From contig NZ_CABFPH010000056.1 in assembly GCF_902141845.1 (NCBI RefSeq), forward strand, positions 1 through 35,719: a stretch of DNA of 35,719 bases, given 5' to 3'. Origin of the DNA: Methylobacterium symbioticum. Lineage in GTDB: Bacteria > Pseudomonadota > Alphaproteobacteria > Rhizobiales > Beijerinckiaceae. The translations under genes were made by a program, and so were the position numbers. Positions 24,301-31,683 of the stretch are shown here, one piece after another. Numbering within the stretch: the first letter of the stretch is position 1; the number at the start of each line of letters is the position of its first letter. Under the pieces are notes generated by a model that did not search any database, was not told the origin of the DNA, and saw only the letters and a list, made by a program, of their open reading frames with translations.

Positions 24301-24336
24301 GCCGTTCCCCGGCCGCTTTTCGCGACGGCCGACCCC

Positions 24337-24353
24337 AGGCAATCGACGTGCCA
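24337..24353 (-). promoter_or_regulatory. Sigma-54 (RpoN) promoter of urtA
   Basis: Read on the minus strand the sequence is TGGCACGTCGATTGCCT. It has the full TGGCACG -24 element, the TTGC -12 element and exactly ten bases between GG and GC. Only the last consensus position (W) differs. Transcription would start near 24327, leaving a leader of about 27 bases to urtA, with its GGGGAA ribosome-binding site. This is the best sigma-54 match in the window. Confidence 0.82.
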
Positions 24354-24392
24354 GCGTCTTTCGGCGCCATCTCTGGCTGAATCGGCGGCACT

Positions 24393-24407
24393 GCCCAAAG
24401 GTGGTGC
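24393..24407 (-). promoter_or_regulatory. NtrC-like enhancer site upstream of urtA
   Basis: Minus-strand GCACCACCTTTGGGC agrees with the classical NtrC site GCACCATTTTGGTGC at 11 of 15 positions, with a perfect left half. It lies about 70 bases upstream of the predicted start point, an allowed though close position for an enhancer. The right half is imperfect, so the call is tentative. Confidence 0.45.
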
Positions 24408-24679
24408 GAAAGCTTGACATGATATGCCTAATTTATGCGCATTGGCCTTCCGGATAAGCTCGACAGAAGGCAGGTTGACCGCAATTCGTGCGCGACCGGT
24501 CCGCGGGGCGACCCGGCAGCCGAGCCGGAGCGGCGGCTTTGTGGGCAGGTCGGCGGGCTCGGGCATGCCTTAAGCCCGGCGCATCGGCCGCCGCGCGTCG
24601 CCTTCGGGCCGCTCCTCTGCTACAGGCCCGCTTCGGGGTGGGCCGTCACCGGCTGGCCCATCCCGAGGGGAGCCGCGAC

Positions 24680-25636
24680 TTGGAACCTGTCGGATTGCGC
24701 ACCCATCGGATCGCCGTGATCGGCGCGCCGATCGAGGTCGGGACCAGCGAGCTCGGCGCGGTGATGGGCCCGGCGGCCCTGCGCACCGCGGGCTTGGTCC
24801 GGGTGCTGCGCGACCTCGGCCACGCCGTCGAGGATCTGGGCGACGCGGTCCCGGACGGGCCCGCCGAGGGCCGCGGCCTGCCCGCGGTCGCCGCCTGGAC
24901 GCGCGCCCTTGCCCGGCAGGTCGAGGCGGCCTTGGGCGATGGCCACCTCCCCCTCGTGGCAGGGGGCGACCACAGCCTGTCGCTGGGCACCGTCGAGGGA
25001 GCGATGCGCCACTGCGCGGTGTCCGGCCGGCGGCTCTTCGTGCTCTGGCTCGACGCGCATGCGGATTTCAACACGCCGGAGACCTCGCCCTCGGGCAACC
25101 TCCACGGCATGCCGCTGGCCGCGCTCTGCGGCGAGCCGGGCTTCGCCGACCTCTTCCCCGATCCCGGCCGCGTGCCCCTCGATCCGGCGCAGATCCATCT
25201 GTTCGGCCTGCGCTCGATCGATGCGGGCGAGCGCGCCCTGGTCGGCGCCCGCCGGGTCGGCGTCACCGACATGCGCGAGATCGACGAGTTCGGCGTGGTC
25301 GCGCCGCTGCGGCGCATCCTGGAGCGGGTCGCCGCCACGGACGGGCACCTGCATGTGAGCTTCGACGTGGACTTCCTCGATCCGGGGATCGCGCCCGGCG
25401 TCGGCACCACCGTGCCCGGCGGTGCCACCTTCCGCGAGGCGCATCTCATCATGGAGATGCTGCACGATTCCGGCCTCGTACGCTCCCTCGACGTGGTCGA
25501 GCTCAACCCCTTCCTCGACGAGCGCGGGCGCAGCGCCCGCGTCCTGGTCGAGCTGGTGGCGAGCCTGTTCGGCCGGCGCATCCTCGACAGGCCGGCCCCC
25601 GCCGCCGCGGTCCCGAGCGGATCCGACCGCGCGTGA
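24680..25636 (+). CDS. Arginase
   Basis: Arginase hydrolyses L-arginine to ornithine and urea. The 318-residue product has all manganese ligands of the ureohydrolase family: His98 in AGGDHSLSLGT, Asp125, His127 and Asp129 in LWLDAHADFNT, and Asp229 and Asp231 in SFDVDFLDP. SGNLHGMPLAAL and PGVGTTVPGG favour arginase over agmatinase. The start is taken as TTG at 24680 because GAGGGGAG lies seven bases upstream and the first conserved strand (HRIAVIGAP) follows. The longer frame back to 24488 encodes unlike sequence. The gene ends in a GTGA overlap with ureD, a direct link between urea production and urease. rocF or arcA naming varies, so no symbol is given. Agmatinase-like activity cannot be fully excluded. 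Confidence 0.92.
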   Translation: MEPVGLRTHRIAVIGAPIEVGTSELGAVMGPAALRTAGLVRVLRDLGHAVEDLGDAVPDGPAEGRGLPAVAAWTRALARQVEAALGDGHLPLVAGGDHSLSLGTVEGAMRHCAVSGRRLFVLWLDAHADFNTPETSPSGNLHGMPLAALCGEPGFADLFPDPGRVPLDPAQIHLFGLRSIDAGERALVGARRVGVTDMREIDEFGVVAPLRRILERVAATDGHLHVSFDVDFLDPGIAPGVGTTVPGGATFREAHLIMEMLHDSGLVRSLDVVELNPFLDERGRSARVLVELVASLFGRRILDRPAPAAAVPSGSDRA

Positions 25637-26487
25637 CCGCGCTGCCCGGCCCCCTCGCCCCGGCGCGTCAGCGCTCGGTCGGCCGCGTCGCGCTGCGCGT
25701 GGCCGCCCCCGGCGGAAGCCCCGGCCCGGCCCGGATCGTCGACCTCGCCGAGGCGGGCCCCTTGCGCCTGCGCTTCCCCAACCGCGCGCCCGGTGCGGTC
25801 GAGACGGAGGCGGTTCTGGTGAACACGGCCGGCGGGGGCGCCTGCGGCGACGATTTCACCGTGGACCTCACGCTGGAGCCGGGCGCGCGCCTCGCCTTCA
25901 CCAGTACGGCTGCGGAGAAGCTCTACCGCTCGGACGGGCCGGTGAGCCGGCTCGCCAATCGGGTCGTGGTGGAGGCTGGCGCGCGGCTGGCCTGGCTGCC
26001 GCAGGAGACGATCCTGTTCGATCGGGCACGGGTGCGCCGCAGCTTCGCGGCCGATCTCGCCGCGGATGCCCAGCTCCTGGTCTTCGAGGCGGTGGCCTTC
26101 GGCCGGGCCGCCCGCGGCGAGGTGCTGCGCGCGGGCCTGTTCGAGGATGTCTGGCGGGTGCGTCGCGCCGGCCGCCTCGTCTATGCCGACACCCTGCGTC
26201 TCGAGGGCGCGCTCGGCGATCTCCTCGCTCGTCCGGCGATCGGGGGCGGCGCGGGCGCCTGCGCCACCCTGCTCGACCTGTCTCCGGGCGCGGAAGCCGG
26301 CCTGGAGCGCGCGCGCGCCACCCTCGAAGCTGCCCGCATCGAGGGGGTGGAGGCTGGCGCGAGCGCCTGGAACGGCCATCTCGCCCTGCGCTGGCTCGCC
26401 CCGTCCATCGCCCCCTTGCGCACCAGCGCCGCCCGTTTCCTCGAAGCCTGGCGCGGCCTGCCCCTACCCCGGGTCTGGCAGAGCTGA
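25633..26487 (+). CDS. ureD: Urease accessory protein UreD
   Basis: UreD (UreH) is the scaffold that docks on apo-urease and, with UreF and UreG, delivers nickel. The 284-residue protein shows family motifs LVNTAGGGACGDDFTVDL, LAFTSTAAEKLYRSDG and LAWLPQETILFDRARVRRSF, in the right order. The GTG start at 25633 overlaps the arginase stop (GTGA), so the two are translationally coupled. It is separated from the structural urease genes by about 1.6 kb and two tRNA genes, whereas in most alphaproteobacteria ureD directly precedes ureA. The frame is complete and looks functional. Confidence 0.95.
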   Translation: MTALPGPLAPARQRSVGRVALRVAAPGGSPGPARIVDLAEAGPLRLRFPNRAPGAVETEAVLVNTAGGGACGDDFTVDLTLEPGARLAFTSTAAEKLYRSDGPVSRLANRVVVEAGARLAWLPQETILFDRARVRRSFAADLAADAQLLVFEAVAFGRAARGEVLRAGLFEDVWRVRRAGRLVYADTLRLEGALGDLLARPAIGGGAGACATLLDLSPGAEAGLERARATLEAARIEGVEAGASAWNGHLALRWLAPSIAPLRTSAARFLEAWRGLPLPRVWQS

Positions 26488-26553
26488 AGATCGGCCTTCG
26501 GGGACGGTGCGGCCACCAAGTCCCGAGGCCGGCAAAGAACCGCCACGGGACCG

Positions 26554-26582
26554 TTGCCCTTTGCCCGCGACCTCTGCTAGAG
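26554..26582 (+). promoter_or_regulatory. Housekeeping-type promoter for tRNA-Cys
   Basis: TTGCCC (26554-26559) and CTAGAG (26577-26582) are 17 bases apart and about 65 bases upstream of the tRNA. The -10 is imperfect but resembles alphaproteobacterial RNA-gene promoters. Confidence 0.4.
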
Positions 26583-26648
26583 ACGCGCAACCCCGGTGCC
26601 GGCCGCCTGGTCCGGGGGCGCGATGCCCCTCGGGCCGGTCGCGCGAGA

Positions 26649-26722
26649 GGCCTCGTGGCGGAGTGGTTACGCAGAGGACTGCAAATCCTTGCACCCCGGT
26701 TCGATTCCGGGCGAGGCCTCCA
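26649..26722 (+). tRNA. tRNA-Cys (anticodon GCA)
   Basis: A 74-base cloverleaf with encoded CCA. The acceptor stem pairs GGCCTCG (26649-26655) with CGAGGCC (26712-26718), with U as discriminator base as in bacterial tRNA-Cys. The anticodon loop CTGCAAA holds GCA, and the T-arm CCCGGTTCGATTCCGGG is regular. The gene stands between ureD and tRNA-Asn. Confidence 0.95.
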
Positions 26723-26978
26723 AACTTCCCTTATCGCTTCGGACCCTGCACCCAGCCCGCCGCGTCGCGCGATGGCCGGTCCGCACGCGCATCCGACATC
26801 GTTGCATCCGAATGGCGCCCTCTGCGGACATGCGCCGCGGGAGCGCCCTCCCCTGCGTCGGCCGCTCGACCCGGGTCCTCCGCGCGATGCGGGCCTCGGC
26901 GGTAGGGCTGCCGGAAGCGGCTGTGGCGCGCGGGCCACGCCCCCCGCAACGAAGTGCCGCGACACTGCGATTTGGTGC

Positions 26979-27007
26979 TTGCCAGCCGCTCCGACCCTGT
27001 GTAGACA
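26979..27007 (+). promoter_or_regulatory. Housekeeping-type promoter for tRNA-Asn
   Basis: TTGCCA (26979-26984) and TAGACA (27002-27007) are exactly 17 bases apart. Transcription would start about five bases before the tRNA. The surrounding bases are less GC-rich than the neighbourhood. Confidence 0.5.
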
Positions 27008-27018
27008 CCCCCTCGCGA

Positions 27019-27094
27019 TCCCCGATAGCTCAGTTGGTAGAGCAGGCGACTGTTAATCGCCTTGTCGCAGGTTCGAGTCCTGCTCGGGGAGCCA
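27019..27094 (+). tRNA. tRNA-Asn (anticodon GTT)
   Basis: A 76-base cloverleaf with encoded CCA. The acceptor stem pairs TCCCCGA (27019-27025) with TCGGGGA (27084-27090), discriminator G. The anticodon loop CTGTTAA holds GTT, and the D-loop AGCTCAGTTGGTAGAGC and T-loop GGTTCGAGTCC are canonical. The 3' end faces the gene-poor stretch before ureAB. Confidence 0.96.
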
Positions 27095-27355
27095 CCAAGC
27101 TCCCGCATCGCCCGGTTGATCTCGGCAATACGCCGATTCCGCGTCTTCACTGCGCGGCTGTCCGGTGTCTTGATGGTCCCCGGAGTTCTCAAGACGTCCC
27201 GATTATTTGTCCGGCCATCATCGGTCCTGGCCGCCGTCGGCGGATGAGCGGCGAGTCCGCGCCGCTTTGCCGGGTGCGAGCCGTCGAGCCAATCGGCCTT
27301 CGTCCGGATCGTCCGCGCATCCGTCCCGTCCGATCGATGTCGAGGATGCGCGGCG

Positions 27356-27562
27356 TCATTGGCGCGCATTGTGATAGAGCCGCTCGCCTTGTTCGGTGAT
27401 GATCAGGGTCTGCTTCGCGGTGTCGAGCATGGCGAGCCCGCGGCGCATCAGGCCATGGGCCTCGCAGGCTCCGAAAACCTTTTGTGACTTGCCAGCGAGA
27501 CGCCGCAGCAGGCGTGTTTCGGCAACGGTAAGACCGATCAGAGGCGTCACGCTGAACCCCAC
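27356..27562 (-). CDS. Small protein of unknown function, possible winged-helix fragment
   Basis: A 68-residue frame on the minus strand in an otherwise gene-poor stretch. The sequence contains ETRLLRRLAGKSQKVFGAC, then HGLMRRGLAMLD, and ends TLIITEQGERLYHNARQ, a layout like the recognition helix and wing of small winged-helix proteins (R-G-L ... T-x-x-G). The base composition is visibly less GC-rich than the flanking operons. The GTG start at 27562 has no clear ribosome-binding site; a GTG a few codons later is an alternative. It may be a genuine small gene, a remnant of a mobile insertion at the tRNA, or chance. I do not recognise a named family. Confidence 0.4.
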   Translation of the reverse strand: MGFSVTPLIGLTVAETRLLRRLAGKSQKVFGACEAHGLMRRGLAMLDTAKQTLIITEQGERLYHNARQ

Positions 27563-28065
27563 CCACGTGGTCGTCGGGCCCAGTAACGATCAGCTCCGAC
27601 GAACGGTTCACAGATAAAACTGGCTCACCCGGACCGACGCCGATCACGCCGGGGACGTCTTGGCGTCCTGGCGCGGCCTGCATGGCCATTGTGTCGGGCC
27701 GGCCCGTGGGGCGTTCGGCGGTCCGCATGAGGCGCCTCGGGTCTCGCCGGACCCCGATCCGGTGATCGGTGGAGGCCCCGCCGACCCTCGGCCTCCCGGC
27801 ACTGGCCGCCCCCCTGATCCACCGTGCTGCGCGGCGTTCGGTGGGCTCGACGCCGAGGACGGGCGTCTTGCCTGTATCGCCGCCCTGTCGACACCGCCCC
27901 GCGCCGCCTGAGCGATGCCCGCGGCCCGTCGCTCGCGTCGCAGGGCTGCCTCAGCCCCTGCGGATAGGCTCAGGCCCCTGACGGAAGCGTGGTCGGCCGC
28001 CCACCCGCGTCTCCTCTCGCGTCGAGGGTGCGTCTGGAACTGGGGATCGGGCTTGACCGGCGCGC
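27563..28065. other. Gene-poor stretch between tRNA-Asn region and ureAB
   Basis: About 500 bases with no convincing gene. An 83-codon frame (27660-27911, plus) is rich in Pro, Gly and Ala with no ribosome-binding site and looks like chance in GC-rich DNA. The stretch 27095-27355, between tRNA-Asn and the small gene, likewise shows nothing. I saw no transposase fragment, terminal repeats or second copy of the tRNA 3' end. Confidence 0.5.
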
Positions 28066-28081
28066 GTGCATGATCCTTGCT
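28066..28081 (+). promoter_or_regulatory. Weak sigma-54-like promoter for the ureAB operon
   Basis: GTGCATGATCCTTGCT matches the consensus at 9 of 12 fixed positions, with a perfect TTGCT -12 element and correct spacing, but the usually invariant -24 GG is TG. The predicted start near 28092 would leave about 28 bases to the GTG start codon at 28121. Because of the TG it is only a candidate. Confidence 0.35.
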
Positions 28082-28120
28082 CCGGCCCGTCGCCGTCCGG
28101 CCAGATGCGAGGTCTCCCCC

Positions 28121-28741
28121 GTGCTCCTCACCCCACGCGAGAAGGACAAGCTCCTCGTCGCCATGGCGGCGCAGGTGGCGCGCAACCGGCTCGGCCGCGG
28201 TGTGAAGCTCAACCACCCGGAAGCGGTGGCGCTGATCACCGACTTCGTGGTGGAGGGCGCGCGCGACGGGCGCTCGGTGGCCGAGCTGATGCAGGCCGGC
28301 GCCACCGTGCTCGACGCCTCCCAGGTGATGGAGGGCGTCGCCGAGATGATCCACGACATCCAGGTCGAGGCGACCTTCCCCGACGGCACCAAGCTCGTCA
28401 CCGTCCACCACCCGATCCGCGGCAACCCCTCGGCCGACGTGCCCGGCGCGGTGACGACGCAGCCCGGCGAGATCGTGTTCAACGAAGGCGCCGAGCGCAC
28501 GGTGATCACGGTGGCCAATACCGGCGACCGGCCGATCCAGGTCGGCTCGCACTACCATTTCTATGAGGTCAATCCGGGCCTCGTGTTCGAGCGTGCGCAG
28601 GCCCGCGGCAAGCGCCTCGACATCGCGCCCGGCACCGCCGTGCGCTTCGAGCCCGGCGCGACGCGCGAGGTGACCCTGGTGCCGCTCTCCGGCGCGCGCA
28701 CCGTCTACGGCTTCCGCGGCGACGTGATGGGCAAGCTCTGA
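28121..28741 (+). CDS. ureAB: Urease gamma-beta fusion subunit (UreA-UreB)
   Basis: Structural urease polypeptide of 206 residues that joins two normally separate chains. Residues 1 to about 100 are gamma (LLTPREKDKLLVAMAAQVAR, then ARDGRSVAELMQ and MIHDIQVEATFPDGTKLVT), and about 101 to 206 are beta (QPGEIVFNEGAERTVITVAN, VGSHYHFYEVNPGLVFER, GFRGDVMGKL). No stop or start lies between them. The start is GTG at 28121, with GAGG eight bases upstream and the UreA opening right after it. Longer in-frame starts add unlike sequence. The stop overlaps the ureC start by one base (TGATG), so the subunits are made together. Fused gamma-beta chains are known from several bacteria, Helicobacter UreA among them. 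Confidence 0.95.
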   Translation: MLLTPREKDKLLVAMAAQVARNRLGRGVKLNHPEAVALITDFVVEGARDGRSVAELMQAGATVLDASQVMEGVAEMIHDIQVEATFPDGTKLVTVHHPIRGNPSADVPGAVTTQPGEIVFNEGAERTVITVANTGDRPIQVGSHYHFYEVNPGLVFERAQARGKRLDIAPGTAVRFEPGATREVTLVPLSGARTVYGFRGDVMGKL

Positions 28742-30468
28742 TGGCCAACACACCCAAGCCCGCCGCCCTCCCCCGCGCGGCCTATGCCGACATGTTCGGC
28801 CCGACGACCGGCGACCGCATCCGGCTCGCCGATACCAGCCTCGAGATCACGGTGGAGCGCGACCTCACCACCTACGGCGAGGAGGTGAAGTTCGGCGGCG
28901 GCAAGGTCATCCGCGACGGCATGGGCCAGTCCCAGGCGACCAATGCGGACGGCGCGGTCGATACCGTCATCACCAACGCGGTGGTGCTCGACCATTGGGG
29001 CATCGTGAAATGCGATGTCGGCATCGTGCGCGGCCGCATCGCCAAACTCGGCAAGGCCGGCAACCCGGACGTGCAGCCGGGCGTCGACATCGTGGTCGGG
29101 CCCGGCACCGAGGTGATCGCGGGCGAGGGCAAGATCCTCACCGCGGGCGGCTTCGACAGCCACATCCACTTCATCTGTCCGCAGCAGATCGAGGAGGCGC
29201 TCTGCTCCGGCGTCACCACCATGCTCGGCGGCGGCACCGGGCCGGCGCACGGCACCTTCGCCACCACCTGCACGCCCGGCCCCTGGCACATCGCCCGGAT
29301 GATCGAGGCGGCCGACGCCTTCCCGATGAACCTCGCCTTCGCCGGCAAGGGCAACGCCGCCCGGCCCGAGAGCCTCGTCGAGATGATCCGGGCCGGCGCC
29401 TGCGCGATGAAGCTGCACGAGGATTGGGGCACCACGCCCGCCGCCATCGACACCTGCCTCACGGTCGCCGACGCGCACGACGTGCAGGTCATGATCCACA
29501 CCGACACCTTGAACGAGTCGGGCTTCGTCGAGGATACGATCGCCGCCTTCAAGGGCCGCACCATCCACGCCTTCCACACCGAGGGGGCCGGCGGCGGACA
29601 CGCGCCGGACATCATCAAGGTGGCGGGCCTGTCGAACGTCCTCCCGTCCTCGACGAACCCGACGCGGCCCTACACGAAGAACACCATCGACGAGCATCTC
29701 GACATGCTGATGGTGTGCCACCACCTCGACCCGTCGATCCCCGAGGACCTCGCCTTCGCCGAGAGCCGGATCCGGCGCGAGACCATCGCGGCCGAGGACA
29801 TCCTGCACGATATCGGCGCGCTCTCGATGATGTCGTCCGACAGCCAGGCCATGGGCCGGGTCGGCGAGGTGATCATCCGGACCTGGCAGACGGCGGACAA
29901 GATGAAGCGCCAGCGCGGCGCCCTCCCTGGCGACGCCTCCGGCACCGACAACCTGCGGGCCCGCCGCTACGTGGCGAAGTACACGATCAACCCGGCCATC
30001 GCGCACGGGGTCTCGCGGCATATCGGCTCGGTGGAGCCCGGCAAGCTCGCCGATCTCGTGCTCTGGAGCCCGGCCTTCTTCGGCGTGAAGCCCGATCTCG
30101 TGCTGAAGGGCGGCGCCATCGCCGCCGCGCCGATGGGCGACCCCAACGCCTCGATCCCGACGCCGCAGCCGGTGCATTATCGCCCGATGTTCGGCGCCTT
30201 CGGCCGCATGCCCTTCGCCACCGCTCTCACCTTCGTCTCGAAGGCGGCGGTCGAGGACGGCCTCAAGGAGCGGCTCGGGGTGCAGAAGGCACTGGTCGCG
30301 GTGGAGAACGTGCGCGGCGGCATCTCGAAGACGAGCATGGTGCTCAACGACGCCACCCCCGTGATCGAGGTCGATCCCGAGACCTACGACGTGCGCGCCG
30401 ACGGCGAGCTGCTCGTCTGCGAGCCGGCCGAGGTGCTGCCGATGGCGCAGCGCTATTTCCTGTTCTGA
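28741..30468 (+). CDS. ureC: Urease alpha subunit (catalytic)
   Basis: The catalytic subunit hydrolyses urea to ammonia and carbamate at a two-nickel centre. The 575-residue protein has every active-site residue: His141 and His143 (FDSHIHFICP), the carbamylated Lys224 (GACAMKLHEDWG), His226, His253 (MIHTDTLNE), His279 (HAFHTEGAGGG), the mobile-flap Cys326-His327 (MVCHHLD) and Asp367 (MMSSDSQAMGR). All are shifted by seven relative to Klebsiella numbering, an excellent fit. The amidohydrolase barrel and the terminal beta domain are both complete. It starts within the stop of ureAB and is followed by ureE after 19 bases. An active enzyme is expected, given nickel and the accessory proteins nearby. 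Confidence 0.98.
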   Translation: MANTPKPAALPRAAYADMFGPTTGDRIRLADTSLEITVERDLTTYGEEVKFGGGKVIRDGMGQSQATNADGAVDTVITNAVVLDHWGIVKCDVGIVRGRIAKLGKAGNPDVQPGVDIVVGPGTEVIAGEGKILTAGGFDSHIHFICPQQIEEALCSGVTTMLGGGTGPAHGTFATTCTPGPWHIARMIEAADAFPMNLAFAGKGNAARPESLVEMIRAGACAMKLHEDWGTTPAAIDTCLTVADAHDVQVMIHTDTLNESGFVEDTIAAFKGRTIHAFHTEGAGGGHAPDIIKVAGLSNVLPSSTNPTRPYTKNTIDEHLDMLMVCHHLDPSIPEDLAFAESRIRRETIAAEDILHDIGALSMMSSDSQAMGRVGEVIIRTWQTADKMKRQRGALPGDASGTDNLRARRYVAKYTINPAIAHGVSRHIGSVEPGKLADLVLWSPAFFGVKPDLVLKGGAIAAAPMGDPNASIPTPQPVHYRPMFGAFGRMPFATALTFVSKAAVEDGLKERLGVQKALVAVENVRGGISKTSMVLNDATPVIEVDPETYDVRADGELLVCEPAEVLPMAQRYFLF

Positions 30469-30487
30469 CGCCCGGTTCCAGAGGTCC

Positions 30488-31003
30488 ATGATCCGCGCCA
30501 CCCGCCTCCTCCGTGCCGATGCCCTCTCCGGCGCGGAGATCGTCGACCGCGTCGTGCTCGACCACGGCGACCGGCACCGCCGCCGCGTGGCGATGCGGGG
30601 CGCGGGCGGCCTCGCCTTCCTGCTCGACCTGCCCGAAGCCACGGTGCTGGAGGACGGCGACGCCCTGGTGCTGCAGGACGGGCGCCTCGTCTGGGTCGAG
30701 GCCGCGCCCGAGCGCCTGCTGGAGATCCGGGCGCCGTCGGACCATGCCCTCAAGCGGCTGATCTGGCATATCGGCAACCGGCACATTCCGGCGGAGATCG
30801 CGCCGGACGCCGTCTACATCGCCCATGACCACGTCCTCGCCGAGATGGTGCGGGGCTTAGGCGGCACGGCCGAGGCGGTGGAGCGCCCGTTCCGCCCCGA
30901 GGGCGGCGCCTATGCCGGTGGCCAGGGCCATCATCACGGCCACGGCCATCATGACCATGACCATCACCATGGACATCACCACCACGCCCACGCGCAGGGG
31001 TGA
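30488..31003 (+). CDS. ureE: Urease accessory nickel chaperone UreE with His-rich tail
   Basis: UreE binds nickel and passes it to UreG. The 171-residue product has the N-terminal peptide-binding domain (about 1-75) and the metal-binding domain with WHIGNRHIPAEI (the conserved His of the dimer site) and the HDHVLAEMVRGLG helix. The tail from about residue 147 is made almost only of His, Gly and Asp (GHHHGHGHHDHDHHHGHHHH), a strong nickel buffer similar to that of Klebsiella UreE. The gene follows ureC by 19 bases. Its stop codon overlaps the ureF start (GTGA). All parts needed for nickel delivery are thus co-transcribed except ureD. Confidence 0.95.
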   Translation: MIRATRLLRADALSGAEIVDRVVLDHGDRHRRRVAMRGAGGLAFLLDLPEATVLEDGDALVLQDGRLVWVEAAPERLLEIRAPSDHALKRLIWHIGNRHIPAEIAPDAVYIAHDHVLAEMVRGLGGTAEAVERPFRPEGGAYAGGQGHHHGHGHHDHDHHHGHHHHAHAQG

Positions 31004-31683
31004 GACCTGTGCGTGACGCGCTCCGGCTGATGGCGTGGCTGTCGCCGACCTATCCGGTCGGGGCCTATGCCTATTCGCACGGCCTCGAATGGGCGGTGGA
31101 GGCCGGCGACGTGCGCGACGAGGCGAGCCTGCTCGGCTGGCTCACCGACGTGGCCGAGCGCGGTTCCCTGCGCAACGACCTGATCCTCGCGAACCACGCG
31201 CACCGGGCGGCGTCGGCGGGCGATGCCCCGGCGCTCGCCGCGGTCAACGACCTCGCGCTCGCTCTGGCCCCCTCCCGCGAACTCCATCTGGAGACGAGCC
31301 AGCAGGGAACGAGCTTCCTCGATGCGACGGCCGAGGCCTGGCCCTGCCCGGCGCTTTCCGACCTCGCCGCCGCGCTGGCCGGCCCGGTCGCCTATCCGGT
31401 CGCGGTCGGCGCGGCGTCCGGCGCGCACGGGGTCGAGGCCGGCGCCATGCGCGCCGCCTACGGCCTCGCCTTCGTCCAGAACCTCGTCTCGGCGGCGCTC
31501 CGGGCCGCGCCGGTCGGCCAGGCGGCCGGCACGCGGGTGATCGCCCGGCTCACCCCCGTCGTCGCGGCCCTCGCCGAGGCGGCCGGCCCCCTCGGCCTCG
31601 AGGCCATCGGCTCGGCCACATTCCGGCTCGATCTCGGATCCTTCCGGCACGAGACCCAGTATTCGCGGATCTTCCGCTCGTGA
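31000..31683 (+). CDS. ureF: Urease accessory protein UreF
   Basis: UreF bridges UreD and UreG on apo-urease and gates GTP-driven nickel insertion. The 227-residue all-helical protein has the family opening LRLMAWLSPTYPVGAYAYSHGLEWAVEAG, in part diagnostic, and LVSAALRAAPVGQAAGTRVI near the middle of the C-terminal half. It ends in FRHETQYSRIFRS, the normal family tail. Two GTG starts are possible: 31000, overlapping the ureE stop, and 31009, nearer the conserved sequence and with AGGGG about ten bases upstream. The stop again overlaps the next gene (GTGA). Nothing suggests loss of function. Confidence 0.94.
   Translation: MRPVRDALRLMAWLSPTYPVGAYAYSHGLEWAVEAGDVRDEASLLGWLTDVAERGSLRNDLILANHAHRAASAGDAPALAAVNDLALALAPSRELHLETSQQGTSFLDATAEAWPCPALSDLAAALAGPVAYPVAVGAASGAHGVEAGAMRAAYGLAFVQNLVSAALRAAPVGQAAGTRVIARLTPVVAALAEAAGPLGLEAIGSATFRLDLGSFRHETQYSRIFRS

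Larger units (their letters stand above)
24301..24679. other. Divergent control region between urtA and the arginase gene
   Basis: This 379-base region separates two nitrogen operons read in opposite directions. It contains the urtA sigma-54 promoter (24337-24353), an NtrC-like dyad (24393-24407) and an unusually AT-rich patch (about 24408-24445), which on the minus strand also contains TGCGCATAAATTAGGCA, a possible weaker activator half-site pair. On the plus strand a TTGACA at 24414-24419 lacks a good partner -10. No gene is seen. Confidence 0.6.

Noticed and set aside
24606..24621. Sigma-54-like site upstream of the arginase gene on the plus strand
   Set aside because: GG and GC are ten bases apart and the place is right, but the flanks (GGGCCG and TCTGCT) miss most of the consensus. 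In DNA this rich in G and C such a spacing match is expected by chance.
27019..28120. Integrated element with att repeats at tRNA-Asn
   Set aside because: No second copy of the tRNA 3' end, no integrase and no terminal repeats were seen in the stretch that follows.
28705..30786. A 693-codon frame on the minus strand
   Set aside because: It is the antisense shadow of ureC and ureE, both of which have complete active-site or family motifs on the plus strand.
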